NCBI GenBank assembly: GCA_038247995.1
Contig: JBBRUG010000005.1
Location: forward strand, 1 to 44,797
Length of the DNA stretch: 44,797 nt
DNA from: JBBRUG01 sp038247995
GTDB lineage: Bacteria; Chloroflexota; Chloroflexia; Chloroflexales; Chloroflexaceae
Direction of reading: 5' to 3'
The position numbers and the translations under genes are program-made. Shown here in pieces: positions 1-7,083 of this stretch (the stretch's first letter is position 1; each line of letters starts with the position of its first letter). The notes below the pieces were generated by a model, which ran no database searches, was not told the origin of the DNA, and saw only the letters and a program-made list of their open reading frames with translations.

Positions 1-408
1 ACGGCGCTGGTTAAAGAGCCGTAGGAGCAACCAGGCCAGCAACCCAAGCGCAACGAGTTGGCCGAGGCCCTTGAGCAGCCAGAAGAAGCCGAAGATCCCC
101 ATGCCCGGCCGGTGGCGTTCCATCATCATGCCGCCCATCATGCCCTCGCCGTGGCGACCATGCATAAAGCGCGACTCATCGTGCTCGCCACGGAACTGCA
201 TCGGGCCGGTGCGCTCACCACGCTCACCGCGCTCGAACAGCGGGGCAGCAGGCCCTGCCGGTGCAGCCGGTGCGGCCGGAGCGTTGCGTGTGTCGGTCAT
301 CATCATCATGCGTTCGCCCGGCCCAAAACGACCGCCCAGCGCAACAACGAGCGCCAGTGCGCCAAGCGCCAGTGCCGCCCAGCCAAGCCAATTGCGATTG
401 CGTTCCAT
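1..408 (-). CDS. Met/His-rich small membrane protein (3' end cut by window)
   Basis: The frame is open from the ATG at 408 to the window edge, giving 136 codons without a stop. It begins MERNRNWLGWAALALGALAL, a basic N-terminus followed by a membrane segment (about residues 7-26). A run of four Met, an Ala/Pro-rich stretch and a loop very rich in Met, His, Arg and Glu follow (about residues 75-105), then a second hydrophobic segment (about 110-130) near the window edge. No family is recognised. The Met/His clusters between two membrane segments could bind metal such as copper, but nothing shown here proves that. A GGGGG run lies about 8 bases upstream of the start. The C-terminus is outside the window. 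Confidence 0.6.
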   Translation of the reverse strand, partial: MERNRNWLGWAALALGALALVVALGGRFGPGERMMMMTDTRNAPAAPAAPAGPAAPLFERGERGERTGPMQFRGEHDESRFMHGRHGEGMMGGMMMERHRPGMGIFGFFWLLKGLGQLVALGLLAWLLLRLFNQRR

Positions 409-528
409 CAGTATACCCCCATTGCTGCTGTGATTGGTCTATTGCGTTGTGTACGCATGCACAGCATAGCGGGAGATTGTGGAGCAATTGTGAAGAGCTA
501 GCGTAGAGAAGTGAGGAATTGAGGCGAT

Positions 529-1266
529 CTAGACGGGTGGCCAGGGAACGCTTGGGCCGGCGCCGGGGGGCGGGTAGAGTCCACTATCGATCAGGCGATC
601 GAGGCGTCGACGGAGGGCGCGGAGTTCACTCTTTTCGAGCAACTCGGCCAATACCTGCGCAACCGTGTCATTTGTTTGCAGGCGCTCACGGAAGGCGCAC
701 AGCGCCGTCAGCACATCAGGCGGCAACGGTTCGCCGATATAATCCCACAAGACGGTGCGCAGCTTGGGTTCAAAATGGAAGCAGAGTCCGTGGTCGATCG
801 CCCAGAGCCGGTCGTCGAGGGCTTTGAGCGCATGGCCGCTTTTGCGGTCGGCATTATTGATCAGGCAATCAAAGGCGCAGAGTTGGCGCACGGTTGTTTC
901 GTAACCACCCTCTTTAAGCATCGTGAACAGATGCGCGTCTTCGTCGTTTTCAATAAAAAGCTGCACCATGCCCACGCCGTACGGCCCGCTGCGCAACACT
1001 GTGGGCGGTACCACGTCGAAGCCGAGCGCCTCGCTGACCAGGTATGCCGCCACCTCGCGCCGGTAGAGCGTGCCCTGCGGGAAATCCCAGAGCGGGCGTT
1101 CGCCGCGCCGGGGCTTATAGATCGCGAGCAGCCGCAGGCCTTCATGCTCAACACTGGTGAGCAGCGTATAGTTGCTGCTGTACGGCATAGATGCTTCGAC
1201 GTTCAGTTCGCCTTTGGCGAGCGCCGTAAGCACGCGAGCTACACTGATTTCTTGCGATTCACTCAT
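529..1266 (-). CDS. SCO1664 family protein (PI3/PI4-kinase-like fold)
   Basis: A 245-residue protein matching the SCO1664 family (TIGR03843), which is related to phosphatidylinositol kinases. Visible kinase-like signatures are AIYKP (Lys51), an acidic residue after YRRE (Glu71), the catalytic-loop-like stretch CLINNADRKSGH (residues 134-145) and a metal-binding-like AIDHGLCF (156-163). The substrate is unknown. The start is set at MSESQ (1266), one base after the stop of the DUF3090 gene; the longer frame to 1392 overlaps that gene heavily. It is the last gene of a trio with DUF3090 and a phosphomutase-like enzyme. This trio is described as a conserved three-gene system of Actinobacteria, so a small phosphotransfer pathway is inferred. 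Confidence 0.88.
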   Translation of the reverse strand: MSESQEISVARVLTALAKGELNVEASMPYSSNYTLLTSVEHEGLRLLAIYKPRRGERPLWDFPQGTLYRREVAAYLVSEALGFDVVPPTVLRSGPYGVGMVQLFIENDEDAHLFTMLKEGGYETTVRQLCAFDCLINNADRKSGHALKALDDRLWAIDHGLCFHFEPKLRTVLWDYIGEPLPPDVLTALCAFRERLQTNDTVAQVLAELLEKSELRALRRRLDRLIDSGLYPPPGAGPSVPWPPV

Positions 1267-1267
1267 A

Positions 1268-1798
1268 TCAGGTGGAAAAGACCGGGCCGTGGCCGTTACG
1301 TTGCGGGCAGAAGTGACCAGCAGCATCGATTGGTCGCCCGCAGTTCCCACAAACGGGGCGCCCGGCGGCGACAACATGGAAGGCATGCACACTTAAGGCG
1401 CGCATTTGGGGGCGCGAGGCGGAGAAGCGTGCACTTGGCGCTTCGGCTTCCTCAGTTTCGGCAATCCCCTGGATGAGCAGCACCACCATATCGCGCTCGG
1501 CATCGTAACCCAGGCCCATCTGCGCGACGCGAAACTCCGCCTCAAGCGGCTCTTCCAGGCTCATATCGGTAATGAGCATATCATCGGATGTCGTCAGGCG
1601 CGGATTTTTTTCGGCCAGACTATCGAGCAGCCGTGAGACAGCGTCGGCCAGCGCGCGCACCTGCTCTTTCTCGGCAGTCAGCGAGATGATGCGGTTGCTA
1701 CGTCGAGCCTGGACATAAAAGATCCGCTGACCACGTGGGCCAACGGCCCCGGCCGTAATTCGGTTGACAGCATCAAGATCGTATGTGAATTCAGACAT
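1268..1798 (-). CDS. DUF3090 family protein with C-terminal zinc-ribbon-like motif
   Basis: A 176-residue protein of the DUF3090 family (TIGR03847), starting MSEFTYDLDAVNRITAGAVG. The C-terminus carries CGNCGRPID...HFCPQRNGH, a CxxC plus a further Cys and His, which looks like a small zinc-binding module. Its biochemical role is unknown. Its start overlaps the end of the phosphomutase gene by 8 bases and its stop is one base before the SCO1664-type start, so the three are almost certainly co-transcribed and translationally coupled. The longer frame to 1960 runs back through the phosphomutase coding region and was rejected. Family assignment is firm; function is not. Confidence 0.88.
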   Translation of the reverse strand: MSEFTYDLDAVNRITAGAVGPRGQRIFYVQARRSNRIISLTAEKEQVRALADAVSRLLDSLAEKNPRLTTSDDMLITDMSLEEPLEAEFRVAQMGLGYDAERDMVVLLIQGIAETEEAEAPSARFSASRPQMRALSVHAFHVVAAGRPVCGNCGRPIDAAGHFCPQRNGHGPVFST

Positions 1799-2492
1799 GG
1801 GCCTGTTCTGTATGATCAGCGACGAGCGGTTCGGCATCGGCAGGCGGCGCTTCCGCCTCAGACGTCGCCGGCGGTTCAGGGCGTGGCCGCAGATGTTCCA
1901 ACGAGCCGGTATCATTATAAGCCACAAGCCGCGGCCCCATCCGCTCGAAAGCCAACGCACTCAACGAGCATGGATTGATCACCAGGCGCTGGAAGAGATC
2001 GATATGGACACCAATATAATAGGCAAGCACCAGGCGGATCAAATCGGCGTGCGAAACGGCGACAATGATCTCCTGTGGATGTTGTGCGCGCAGGGCATCC
2101 AGGGTAGCGACAGCGCGGGCCTGGACTTCACCGAGCGTCTCGCCATTGGGAAAGCGCGTCCCGCTCGGGTAGTGCTGTACGCCCGGCCATAACTCATGCT
2201 TATACAACTCTTTGAGTTCGGCGCCTTGCCATTCTCCGTAGCGCACCTCACCCAGCCCTTCGATCAGCCGTAACTGCATCTCGCGTGGCCCGGCAATTGC
2301 CTGCGCCGTTTCGACACAGCGCTCCAGCGGACTGCTATAGATCGCCGCAATCGGTAGATCACCAATCCGGGTGCTCAGTGCTTCGGCCTGGCGACGCCCT
2401 TCCTCGTTCAAATGGACGCCCGGCGTCCAACCCGCCAGCCGACCATGAACCCAATCGTTCGTACCATGGCGGACGAGGAGAAGGGTAGTCAC
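1791..2492 (-). CDS. Histidine phosphatase superfamily, MSMEG_4193-type putative phosphomutase
   Basis: A 233-residue member of the phosphoglycerate mutase/histidine phosphatase superfamily. The phosphohistidine motif LVRHG is at residues 6-10 (His9). The supporting Arg lies in SSPLER (Arg58), and the second catalytic His in VSHAD (His148). It resembles the MSMEG_4193 subgroup (TIGR03848), whose members accompany DUF3090 and SCO1664-type genes, as they do here. The C-terminal ~35 residues are a low-complexity Pro/Glu/Ala tail. The start is a GTG at 2492 behind a strong AAGGAG; the ATG just upstream runs straight into TGA. It is the first gene of the trio, divergent from the tRNA genes. Confidence 0.88.
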   Translation of the reverse strand: MTTLLLVRHGTNDWVHGRLAGWTPGVHLNEEGRRQAEALSTRIGDLPIAAIYSSPLERCVETAQAIAGPREMQLRLIEGLGEVRYGEWQGAELKELYKHELWPGVQHYPSGTRFPNGETLGEVQARAVATLDALRAQHPQEIIVAVSHADLIRLVLAYYIGVHIDLFQRLVINPCSLSALAFERMGPRLVAYNDTGSLEHLRPRPEPPATSEAEAPPADAEPLVADHTEQAHV

Positions 2493-2567
2493 GTCATACT
2501 CCTTAGATAAGTAGTGCGCTTATATGATACCACAATCGTGCTTGGTTATCGTGTCTCCCTGGGTTGT

Positions 2568-2596
2568 TTGACATCCCCCTACCCGCATGCTATACT
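2568..2596 (+). promoter_or_regulatory. Near-consensus sigma-70-type promoter for the tRNA genes
   Basis: TTGACA at 2568-2573 and TATACT at 2591-2596 are separated by exactly 17 bases. Transcription would begin near 2603, just ahead of the first tRNA at 2611. The -35 is a perfect consensus and the -10 differs by one base. Confidence 0.85.
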
Positions 2597-2610
2597 CTCG
2601 CGGTGTGTGC

Positions 2611-2686
2611 GGGGGTGTAGCTCAGTTGGGAGAGCGCGACAATCGCACTGTCGAGGTCAGGAGTTCGAGCCTCCTCACCTCCACCA
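2611..2686 (+). tRNA. tRNA-Ala (anticodon CGC)
   Basis: A full cloverleaf of 76 bases with encoded CCA. The acceptor GGGGGTG pairs with CACCTCC and includes the G3:U70 wobble pair that marks tRNA-Ala. The D-arm is GCTC...GAGC. The anticodon stem CGACA/TGTCG encloses loop ATCGCAC, giving anticodon CGC at positions 34-36. The T-arm is AGGAG-TTCGAGC-CTCCT. It reads the GCG codon. Confidence 0.96.
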
Positions 2687-2692
2687 ACACAC

Positions 2693-2768
2693 GGGGCCAT
2701 AGCTCAGCTGGGAGAGCGCAACACTGGCAGTGTTGAGGTCTGGGGTTCGAGCCCCCATGGCTCCACCA
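2693..2768 (+). tRNA. tRNA-Ala (anticodon GGC)
   Basis: A second alanine tRNA only 6 bases after the first, also with encoded CCA. The acceptor GGGGCCA pairs with TGGCTCC and again contains G3:U70. The anticodon stem CAACA/TGTTG encloses CTGGCAG, giving anticodon GGC. It reads GCC and GCU. Both tRNAs share one promoter and one terminator, so this is a two-tRNA transcription unit. Confidence 0.96.
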
Positions 2769-2772
2769 AATT

Positions 2773-2808
2773 CATAGGCCGTCGCTCAATGGTGAGCGAC
2801 GGCCTATG
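2773..2808 (+). terminator. Perfect 16-bp hairpin after the tRNA pair
   Basis: Positions 2773-2788 are the exact reverse complement of 2793-2808, with a 4-base loop (atgg). The stem is very GC-rich and starts 5 bases after the second CCA. Only a short T-run (ctttat) follows, so termination efficiency is uncertain, but the location fits. Confidence 0.75.
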
Positions 2809-2916
2809 ACTTTATCGTCATCAAAGATCGCTTGTCGGCTACTATGCATTGTGGTACAGTTGCCTGCGAAAATAGCACATTGGTGTGATCAGCCTTTTAA
2901 GCCGCTAGGATCCCGA

Positions 2917-3846
2917 ATGCCAATTGCAATGATCGTTCATGGTGGTGCCTGGGCCATCCCCGACGACCAAGTTGAACCCCATCAGCACGGTTGCCGCACC
3001 GCTCTGACTGCCGGGTGGGCAATTCTCTCCCAGGGCGGCTCGGCTCTCGATGCTTGTGAAGCTGCTGTGCGCATTATGGAAGATGACCCGGTCTTCGATG
3101 CTGGGGTCGGTTCGGTGCTGACATCGGCTGGTACTGTGGAACTGGATGCCGCGCTTATGGATGGGCGCACGTTACGTTACGGCGCTGTGGCTGGTCTGCG
3201 TCACATTCGCAACCCGATCAGCCTCGCCCGCAAGGTGCTTGTCGGTCCCGGTACAATGCTCGTTGGCGAAGGCGCTGAGGCTTTTGCCGTTGCGCAGGGT
3301 ACACCGCTCATCGCCAACGCAGAGCTAATCGTCGAGCGCGAACGGCGTCTCTGGGAGCAGTGGCGAGCCACCCAAACCACTCCTGCGGCCTCGAACGCCA
3401 GCGCTATCGGCGAGTCCGACCGCGCCGCTGCCCTGGCCGGCCACGACACAGTCGGCGCAATTGCGCTTGATCAGCACGGCAATTTGATTGCGGCGAATTC
3501 TACCGGTGGTACGCCCTTCAAAATGCCTGGGCGTGTCGGCGATACGCCAATGGTTGGCTGCGGCCTCTACGCCGATGCTTCAGTGGGTGCCGCTGTCTGC
3601 ACCGGTTGGGGTGAATCGATCGTGCGGATGGCCCTCGCTCGCCGCGCTGTGGAATTGCTCGAACGCGGCTTTGCCCCCCAATCAGCCGCCGAAATCGCCA
3701 TTCGCAGCCTCTCGCGGAGCGTGGCCGGTGGGAGCGCCGGTTGCATCCTGCTCACGCCGACCGGTCAGGTTGGCATGGCCTGGAATACGCGCCGCATGGC
3801 CTATGCCTACTCCACCGCAGGCGGCGAAATGGCCTGGGGCGTTTGA
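2917..3846 (+). CDS. Isoaspartyl peptidase / plant-type L-asparaginase family (Ntn hydrolase)
   Basis: A 309-residue protein of the threonine-type Ntn-hydrolase asparaginase family, beginning MPIAMIVHGGAWAIPDD. Members hydrolyse beta-aspartyl dipeptides and/or L-asparagine after self-cleavage. The cleavage/nucleophile motif is GHDTVGAIALD, with Thr at about residue 178. Downstream signatures are NSTGGTPFKMPGRVGDTPMVG (in two pieces, NSTGG and GRVGDTPMVGCG). The family's usual length is about 300-330. I chose the ATG at 2917, preceded by AGGA 8 bases upstream, because the longer frame from 2806 begins inside the tRNA terminator. It stands alone between that terminator and the TetR unit. Peptidase versus asparaginase preference cannot be told from sequence. 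Confidence 0.9.
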   Translation: MPIAMIVHGGAWAIPDDQVEPHQHGCRTALTAGWAILSQGGSALDACEAAVRIMEDDPVFDAGVGSVLTSAGTVELDAALMDGRTLRYGAVAGLRHIRNPISLARKVLVGPGTMLVGEGAEAFAVAQGTPLIANAELIVERERRLWEQWRATQTTPAASNASAIGESDRAAALAGHDTVGAIALDQHGNLIAANSTGGTPFKMPGRVGDTPMVGCGLYADASVGAAVCTGWGESIVRMALARRAVELLERGFAPQSAAEIAIRSLSRSVAGGSAGCILLTPTGQVGMAWNTRRMAYAYSTAGGEMAWGV

Positions 3847-3848
3847 TT

Positions 3849-3877
3849 ATTGCGTATTGCTTGCCGCAATACGCAAT
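3849..3877 (+). terminator. 12-bp perfect hairpin after the asparaginase-family gene
   Basis: Positions 3849-3860 (attgcgtattgc) are the exact reverse complement of 3866-3877, with a 5-base loop. It begins 3 bases after the stop at 3846. It also lies 16 bases beyond the end of the small minus-strand ORF at 3893-4039, so it may serve both convergent units. There is no clear T-tract on the plus strand. Confidence 0.55.
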
Positions 3878-3892
3878 TACCTCATCCGCCGA

Positions 3893-4039
3893 TTATTGCT
3901 GATTCCGGGCATCATTTGGGCTGCCCATTAAATGCACCATTAGCAACACCCCGCTTACCGCTAGCGCTACGAATACCACTACTGCGCAACACGGCACCAA
4001 CAATAAGAAGTCGTTTAGGTTTACACTTGGCTCAACCAT
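3893..4039 (-). CDS. 48-residue single-span membrane protein, coupled to tetR
   Basis: An ATG at 4039 lies inside the last codons of the TetR gene (overlap ATGGTTGA) and opens a 48-codon frame ending in TAA at 3893-3895. The product starts MVEPSVNLNDFLLLVPCCAV. It has one long hydrophobic span (about residues 11-38) and the charged tail SPNDARNQQ, so it looks like a small inner-membrane protein. No family is recognised. The 8-base stop/start overlap suggests translational coupling to the repressor. Its short length makes chance possible, but the well-formed membrane helix and polar ends argue for a real gene. Confidence 0.5.
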   Translation of the reverse strand: MVEPSVNLNDFLLLVPCCAVVVFVALAVSGVLLMVHLMGSPNDARNQQ

Positions 4040-4628
4040 GGTTGCCTAGCCCCTTGAGTACTAGTTCAAGATTCCGCTCCAACACGCCCCCCAGATCACG
4101 CTCCGGTGACTCCAGCCAGTTCAGCACGGTCAGAAAATAGACGCCCACCAGCAGGCGTGCCGTCTCCGCGCTGGTTACGTCGGTGCGTAGCTCGCCACGC
4201 TGCTGCGCCGGCTGCGCGAGTTGTTCCAGCAGACCCTCAAAGTGGGTGCGGATCACGGTTGCATTCGCCCCGAGCGCCGCGCGATGCAACAGCGTCTGCC
4301 CAATCAGAATCCGCACCAGGTCGCTCCGCCCAACGACACCTTCCGCCAGATGTGTGAAGATGACGCGCACCTGTTCGGCAAATGGCAAGGCGTCAAACCC
4401 CGGCGTTGCCGCCAGTGCATCTAAACGTGCGGCCTGCAACTCGTTCAGGTGCAGCAGTACCGCCTCTTTGGTCGGGAAGTAGTTGAAGAAGGTCCCTTTG
4501 GCAATCTCCGCTGCCGCCGCAATCTCTTCAACCGTCACCGCATCAAAGCCCCGCGCCTCGAACAGGGTCAACGCTGCCGCATAGATCCGTTGTTTCCGCG
4601 CCGTCTTCTGTTGTTCTCTCCGGCCCAT
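4032..4628 (-). CDS. TetR/AcrR family transcriptional repressor
   Basis: A 198-residue regulator starting MGRREQQKTARKQRIYAAAL. The N-terminal helix-turn-helix is typical of TetR: VEEIAAAAEIAKGTFFNYFPTKE, with KGTFFNYF as the recognition-helix region (about residues 37-50). The rest is a helical ligand-binding domain of unknown ligand. I place the start at 4628 rather than 4661, because the 33 extra bases run into the palindromic operator and a TTAGGATC ribosome-site-like sequence lies just upstream of 4628. It is probably autoregulated through the double operator at 4645-4680. The neighbouring small membrane ORF is the only obvious co-transcribed gene. Confidence 0.9.
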   Translation of the reverse strand: MGRREQQKTARKQRIYAAALTLFEARGFDAVTVEEIAAAAEIAKGTFFNYFPTKEAVLLHLNELQAARLDALAATPGFDALPFAEQVRVIFTHLAEGVVGRSDLVRILIGQTLLHRAALGANATVIRTHFEGLLEQLAQPAQQRGELRTDVTSAETARLLVGVYFLTVLNWLESPERDLGGVLERNLELVLKGLGNHG

Positions 4629-4644
4629 CCTTGATCCTAAAAAC

Positions 4645-4680
4645 ATTATGACCACGGTCATTAATGACTGTGGTCATAAT
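4645..4680. promoter_or_regulatory. Double palindromic TetR-type operator
   Basis: A 36-base inverted repeat (arms 4645-4662 and 4663-4680, one mismatch) lies directly upstream of the TetR start. It contains two 14-base semi-palindromes with the half-sites ATGACC/GGTCAT: ATGACCACGGTCAT and ATGACTGTGGTCAT, separated by TA. Adjacent paired palindromes just upstream of a tetR gene are the expected layout for autorepression by two dimers. Confidence 0.8.
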
Positions 4681-4715
4681 ATACACTATCCGCTGTAACT
4701 ATGCAATAGGTTCAG

Positions 4716-6878
4716 CTAGCCGCGCCGCGCCAGTTCATTCGCCACCGGCAGGGTAAAGGCAAAATTGCTACCGATGCCGAGCGTACTGGTTACCCCGATC
4801 CGCCCGCCGTGTAATTCCACCAACGCCCGTGTAATGCTCAAGCCAAGTCCGGTGCCGCCGATCCGGCGCGTATTCGTATTGTCCACCCGATAAAAGCGAT
4901 CCCAGATCCGCGGCAGATCTTCGGCCGCAATGCCCAGTCCCTGATCCCGTACGCTCACCAGCACCCAGCGCCCCGGCGGATGCTCGATCGATAAGTCAGA
5001 TGGTTTTGCCTCGCGTACTTCCAGCGTGATCTGGCCGCCATTCGGGCTATACTTGATCGCGTTATTCAGCAAATTGAACAGCACTTGTTTGATCTTGTCG
5101 CGGTCAACCCACACGGGCGGCAAGGGGTCGGCGATTGTGATCAACATGCGATGCTGGGCCAGTTGGGTGTTCAGTTGGGTGGTCAACTCATCGACGATTT
5201 GCCGGAGCGGCAGCGGCCAACGGTTCAGCTTGACTTTCCCCGCTTCCAGGCGCGACACGCCGAGCAGATCTTCCACGAGTTGGGAGAGCCGTCCGGCCTC
5301 GACATAAACCGTGTTGATGAATTGGCGGCGCTCGTCAGTGCCGAAATCGCGGTTCAACAAGAGTTCGGTGTAGCCCAGGATCGACGTTAGTGGAGTGCGC
5401 AATTCGTGCGACACGATCGAAACAAACTCGCTCTTCAGCCGATCAACCTCGCGTTCGCGGGTCACATCAGTGATCGCCCAGAGCCGCCCGGTAATCGCAT
5501 GTTGGCTGTCGCGGGTCGGCACCGAGAGCACCTGGAGATCCTGGGCGGGATTGCTCAGACGTACACTCAACTGTTGTGTGCGTTCGGGGGCGCGTTGCCC
5601 ATTGCTCACAAATTCGGTGAGCGCCAGCGGATCGCTCAGGCGCGGCAGGAGGATTTCGATCAAATCGAGCGAGACATGAAACGGTGTGCGCAGCGAACTG
5701 TTCGTGAGCCCCCAGACGGCGCTCCAGGCCGGGTTGGCGCGCAGTACTTTACCATTGGTGTCGATCAGCGCCAGGCCGGTGGGCAGGCTGGCAAATACCT
5801 GGCCCAGGTGCAACGAACTCTCCAGCGCCTCCTGGTAGTGCAGCGCCCGACTGAGCGGTTGCGCTGAGCGTTCAGCAAGCGCTCGCACAAAACTCAATAC
5901 TTCCTCGCCGAAGGCCGCTGAACGCGGGCTGTCGAGCACCAGCACCGCAGCGGCGCGCCCAGCGATCATAATCGGCGCCGCCAGTTCAGCGCGCACATCA
6001 CTTTGGGCCGGCCGCAGCCCCGGCTCACGGGTCAGATCGCGCACCAGCAGTGCCCGCCCGCCCCGGGCCGCCCGCCCAGATAAGCCAACGTCCCAACTCC
6101 AGCGTTGCCGCAACCCATTATTCAGCGCCACCGGGTGATCATTCGCATAGCCTTCATAGATCTGGAGTACCAGTTCGCCACGCTCATGATCAACCAGGCT
6201 GATCGCGCCCGCCTCAGCGCCGCTGGCCTCCAGCGCCCTACGTAGCACTAGGCTCAGCAACGCGTGTAGATCCAATACCTCGTCGAGACTCGCCGTAAGC
6301 GCGGCAAGTTGATGGCGTTGGGCCGGCGCCAGGGTCAGTCCGGTCGGCGTATCGCTATTGGGCGAACCAATCGTCAGCGCCGGTAAGCGGTTGCCTTCTT
6401 CGGCAATCGCTACCGCCAGTTGAGGCAGCAGCGCCGTGAGTAATTCCTGGGTGGCCGGGCCAAGATCGCCGCTATAATCGGCGCGCAGTTCGATCACGCC
6501 CCAGAGCCGCCCACCCCAGAAGATCGGCGCGCCAATATAGGCCGCCTGGGTAATCGGTAACTGCGTTGCCAGGCCGGCTTCGGCGCTCAGTACCACACTG
6601 CGCTGCGTGATCACGCCACCCACGGCGATCTGGCGGGTCAGTGCATCATCCCATGGATAGGGCCACGCCGCGTCCGAGTAATATTGCTGGCGCGCTGTGC
6701 CCGGTTGCGCCGATTGCAGCCAGCAGGTGAGCCGGGCATCACGGTAGCGCACTGCGCCGTGCAGCAGTTCGAACAATTTATGCAGGCGCTCAGCGAGCGG
6801 GCGCTCGGCATGCAGCAGGCGCGTCGCTTCGGCTACAGTGGCGAGCGCCTGGCTCGCCCGATCGGGCTGAAGGGTCAT
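4716..6878 (-). CDS. Sensor histidine kinase, GAF-GAF-PAS-HisKA-HATPase
   Basis: A 720-residue kinase without membrane segments. Two GAF-like domains lie at about residues 20-160 and 195-340, a PAS-like domain at about 350-475 (LPTGLALIDTNGKVLRANPA), HisKA at 481-546 and HATPase_c at 590-712. The phospho-accepting His is His491 in SHELRTPL. The ATP-site boxes are NLLNNAIKY (N606), DQGLGIA (G1) and GGTGLGLS (674-681). It should sense a soluble or redox signal, as GAF/PAS kinases do. No receiver gene is next to it, so it is an orphan kinase here. It is divergent from the methylmalonyl-CoA epimerase gene, with copy A of the 100-bp repeat between them. Confidence 0.93.
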   Translation of the reverse strand: MTLQPDRASQALATVAEATRLLHAERPLAERLHKLFELLHGAVRYRDARLTCWLQSAQPGTARQQYYSDAAWPYPWDDALTRQIAVGGVITQRSVVLSAEAGLATQLPITQAAYIGAPIFWGGRLWGVIELRADYSGDLGPATQELLTALLPQLAVAIAEEGNRLPALTIGSPNSDTPTGLTLAPAQRHQLAALTASLDEVLDLHALLSLVLRRALEASGAEAGAISLVDHERGELVLQIYEGYANDHPVALNNGLRQRWSWDVGLSGRAARGGRALLVRDLTREPGLRPAQSDVRAELAAPIMIAGRAAAVLVLDSPRSAAFGEEVLSFVRALAERSAQPLSRALHYQEALESSLHLGQVFASLPTGLALIDTNGKVLRANPAWSAVWGLTNSSLRTPFHVSLDLIEILLPRLSDPLALTEFVSNGQRAPERTQQLSVRLSNPAQDLQVLSVPTRDSQHAITGRLWAITDVTREREVDRLKSEFVSIVSHELRTPLTSILGYTELLLNRDFGTDERRQFINTVYVEAGRLSQLVEDLLGVSRLEAGKVKLNRWPLPLRQIVDELTTQLNTQLAQHRMLITIADPLPPVWVDRDKIKQVLFNLLNNAIKYSPNGGQITLEVREAKPSDLSIEHPPGRWVLVSVRDQGLGIAAEDLPRIWDRFYRVDNTNTRRIGGTGLGLSITRALVELHGGRIGVTSTLGIGSNFAFTLPVANELARRG

Positions 6879-6933
6879 AACGCACTTTCCAAGTTGCCGA
6901 ACGATTACTCAGCGTGTCGATTGCAGCTACTAC

Positions 6934-7034
6934 AGCATTGCTCAGATCGATTGCGCCTGCATAACCAGGCGCGAGCGCAGCGAGCTCCAAGGTTCAGTGG
7001 CCTCTGCGGCTCAGTCATGCTGCTCAGTGCTCTA
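6934..7034 (-). repeat. 100-bp palindromic repeat, copy A
   Basis: One of six related copies in this window, in minus orientation. The shared core, read on the element's own strand, is AGCACTGAGCA at the left, CACTGAACC and GCTCGCTGCGCTCGCGCC in the middle, and CAATCGATCTGAGCAATGCT at the right. An inner hairpin forms from GCGCCTG and CAGGCGC. It fills most of the gap between the divergent kinase and epimerase genes, and its left edge abuts the TATAAT used by the epimerase. Confidence 0.85.
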
Positions 7035-7038
7035 TAAT
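7033..7038 (+). promoter_or_regulatory. -10 hexamer for the methylmalonyl-CoA epimerase
   Basis: A perfect TATAAT at the outer edge of repeat copy A, about 46 bases before the start codon. No good -35 is visible 17 bases upstream (inside the repeat), so the promoter is only partly supported. Confidence 0.5.
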
Positions 7039-7083
7039 ACGGGTGCCGACTGCGCGTTATTCTGCATTTTCAGGAGCATGCTC

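Noticed and set aside
2806..2916. 37-codon N-terminal extension of the asparaginase-family protein
   Set aside because: It begins inside the tRNA terminator hairpin and adds nothing homologous; 2917 has a good ribosome site.
6934..7034. Repeat copies as ordinary Rho-independent terminators
   Set aside because: They are ~100 bp, share sequence over most of their length and lack T-tracts; one lies inside a gene and one between divergent genes.
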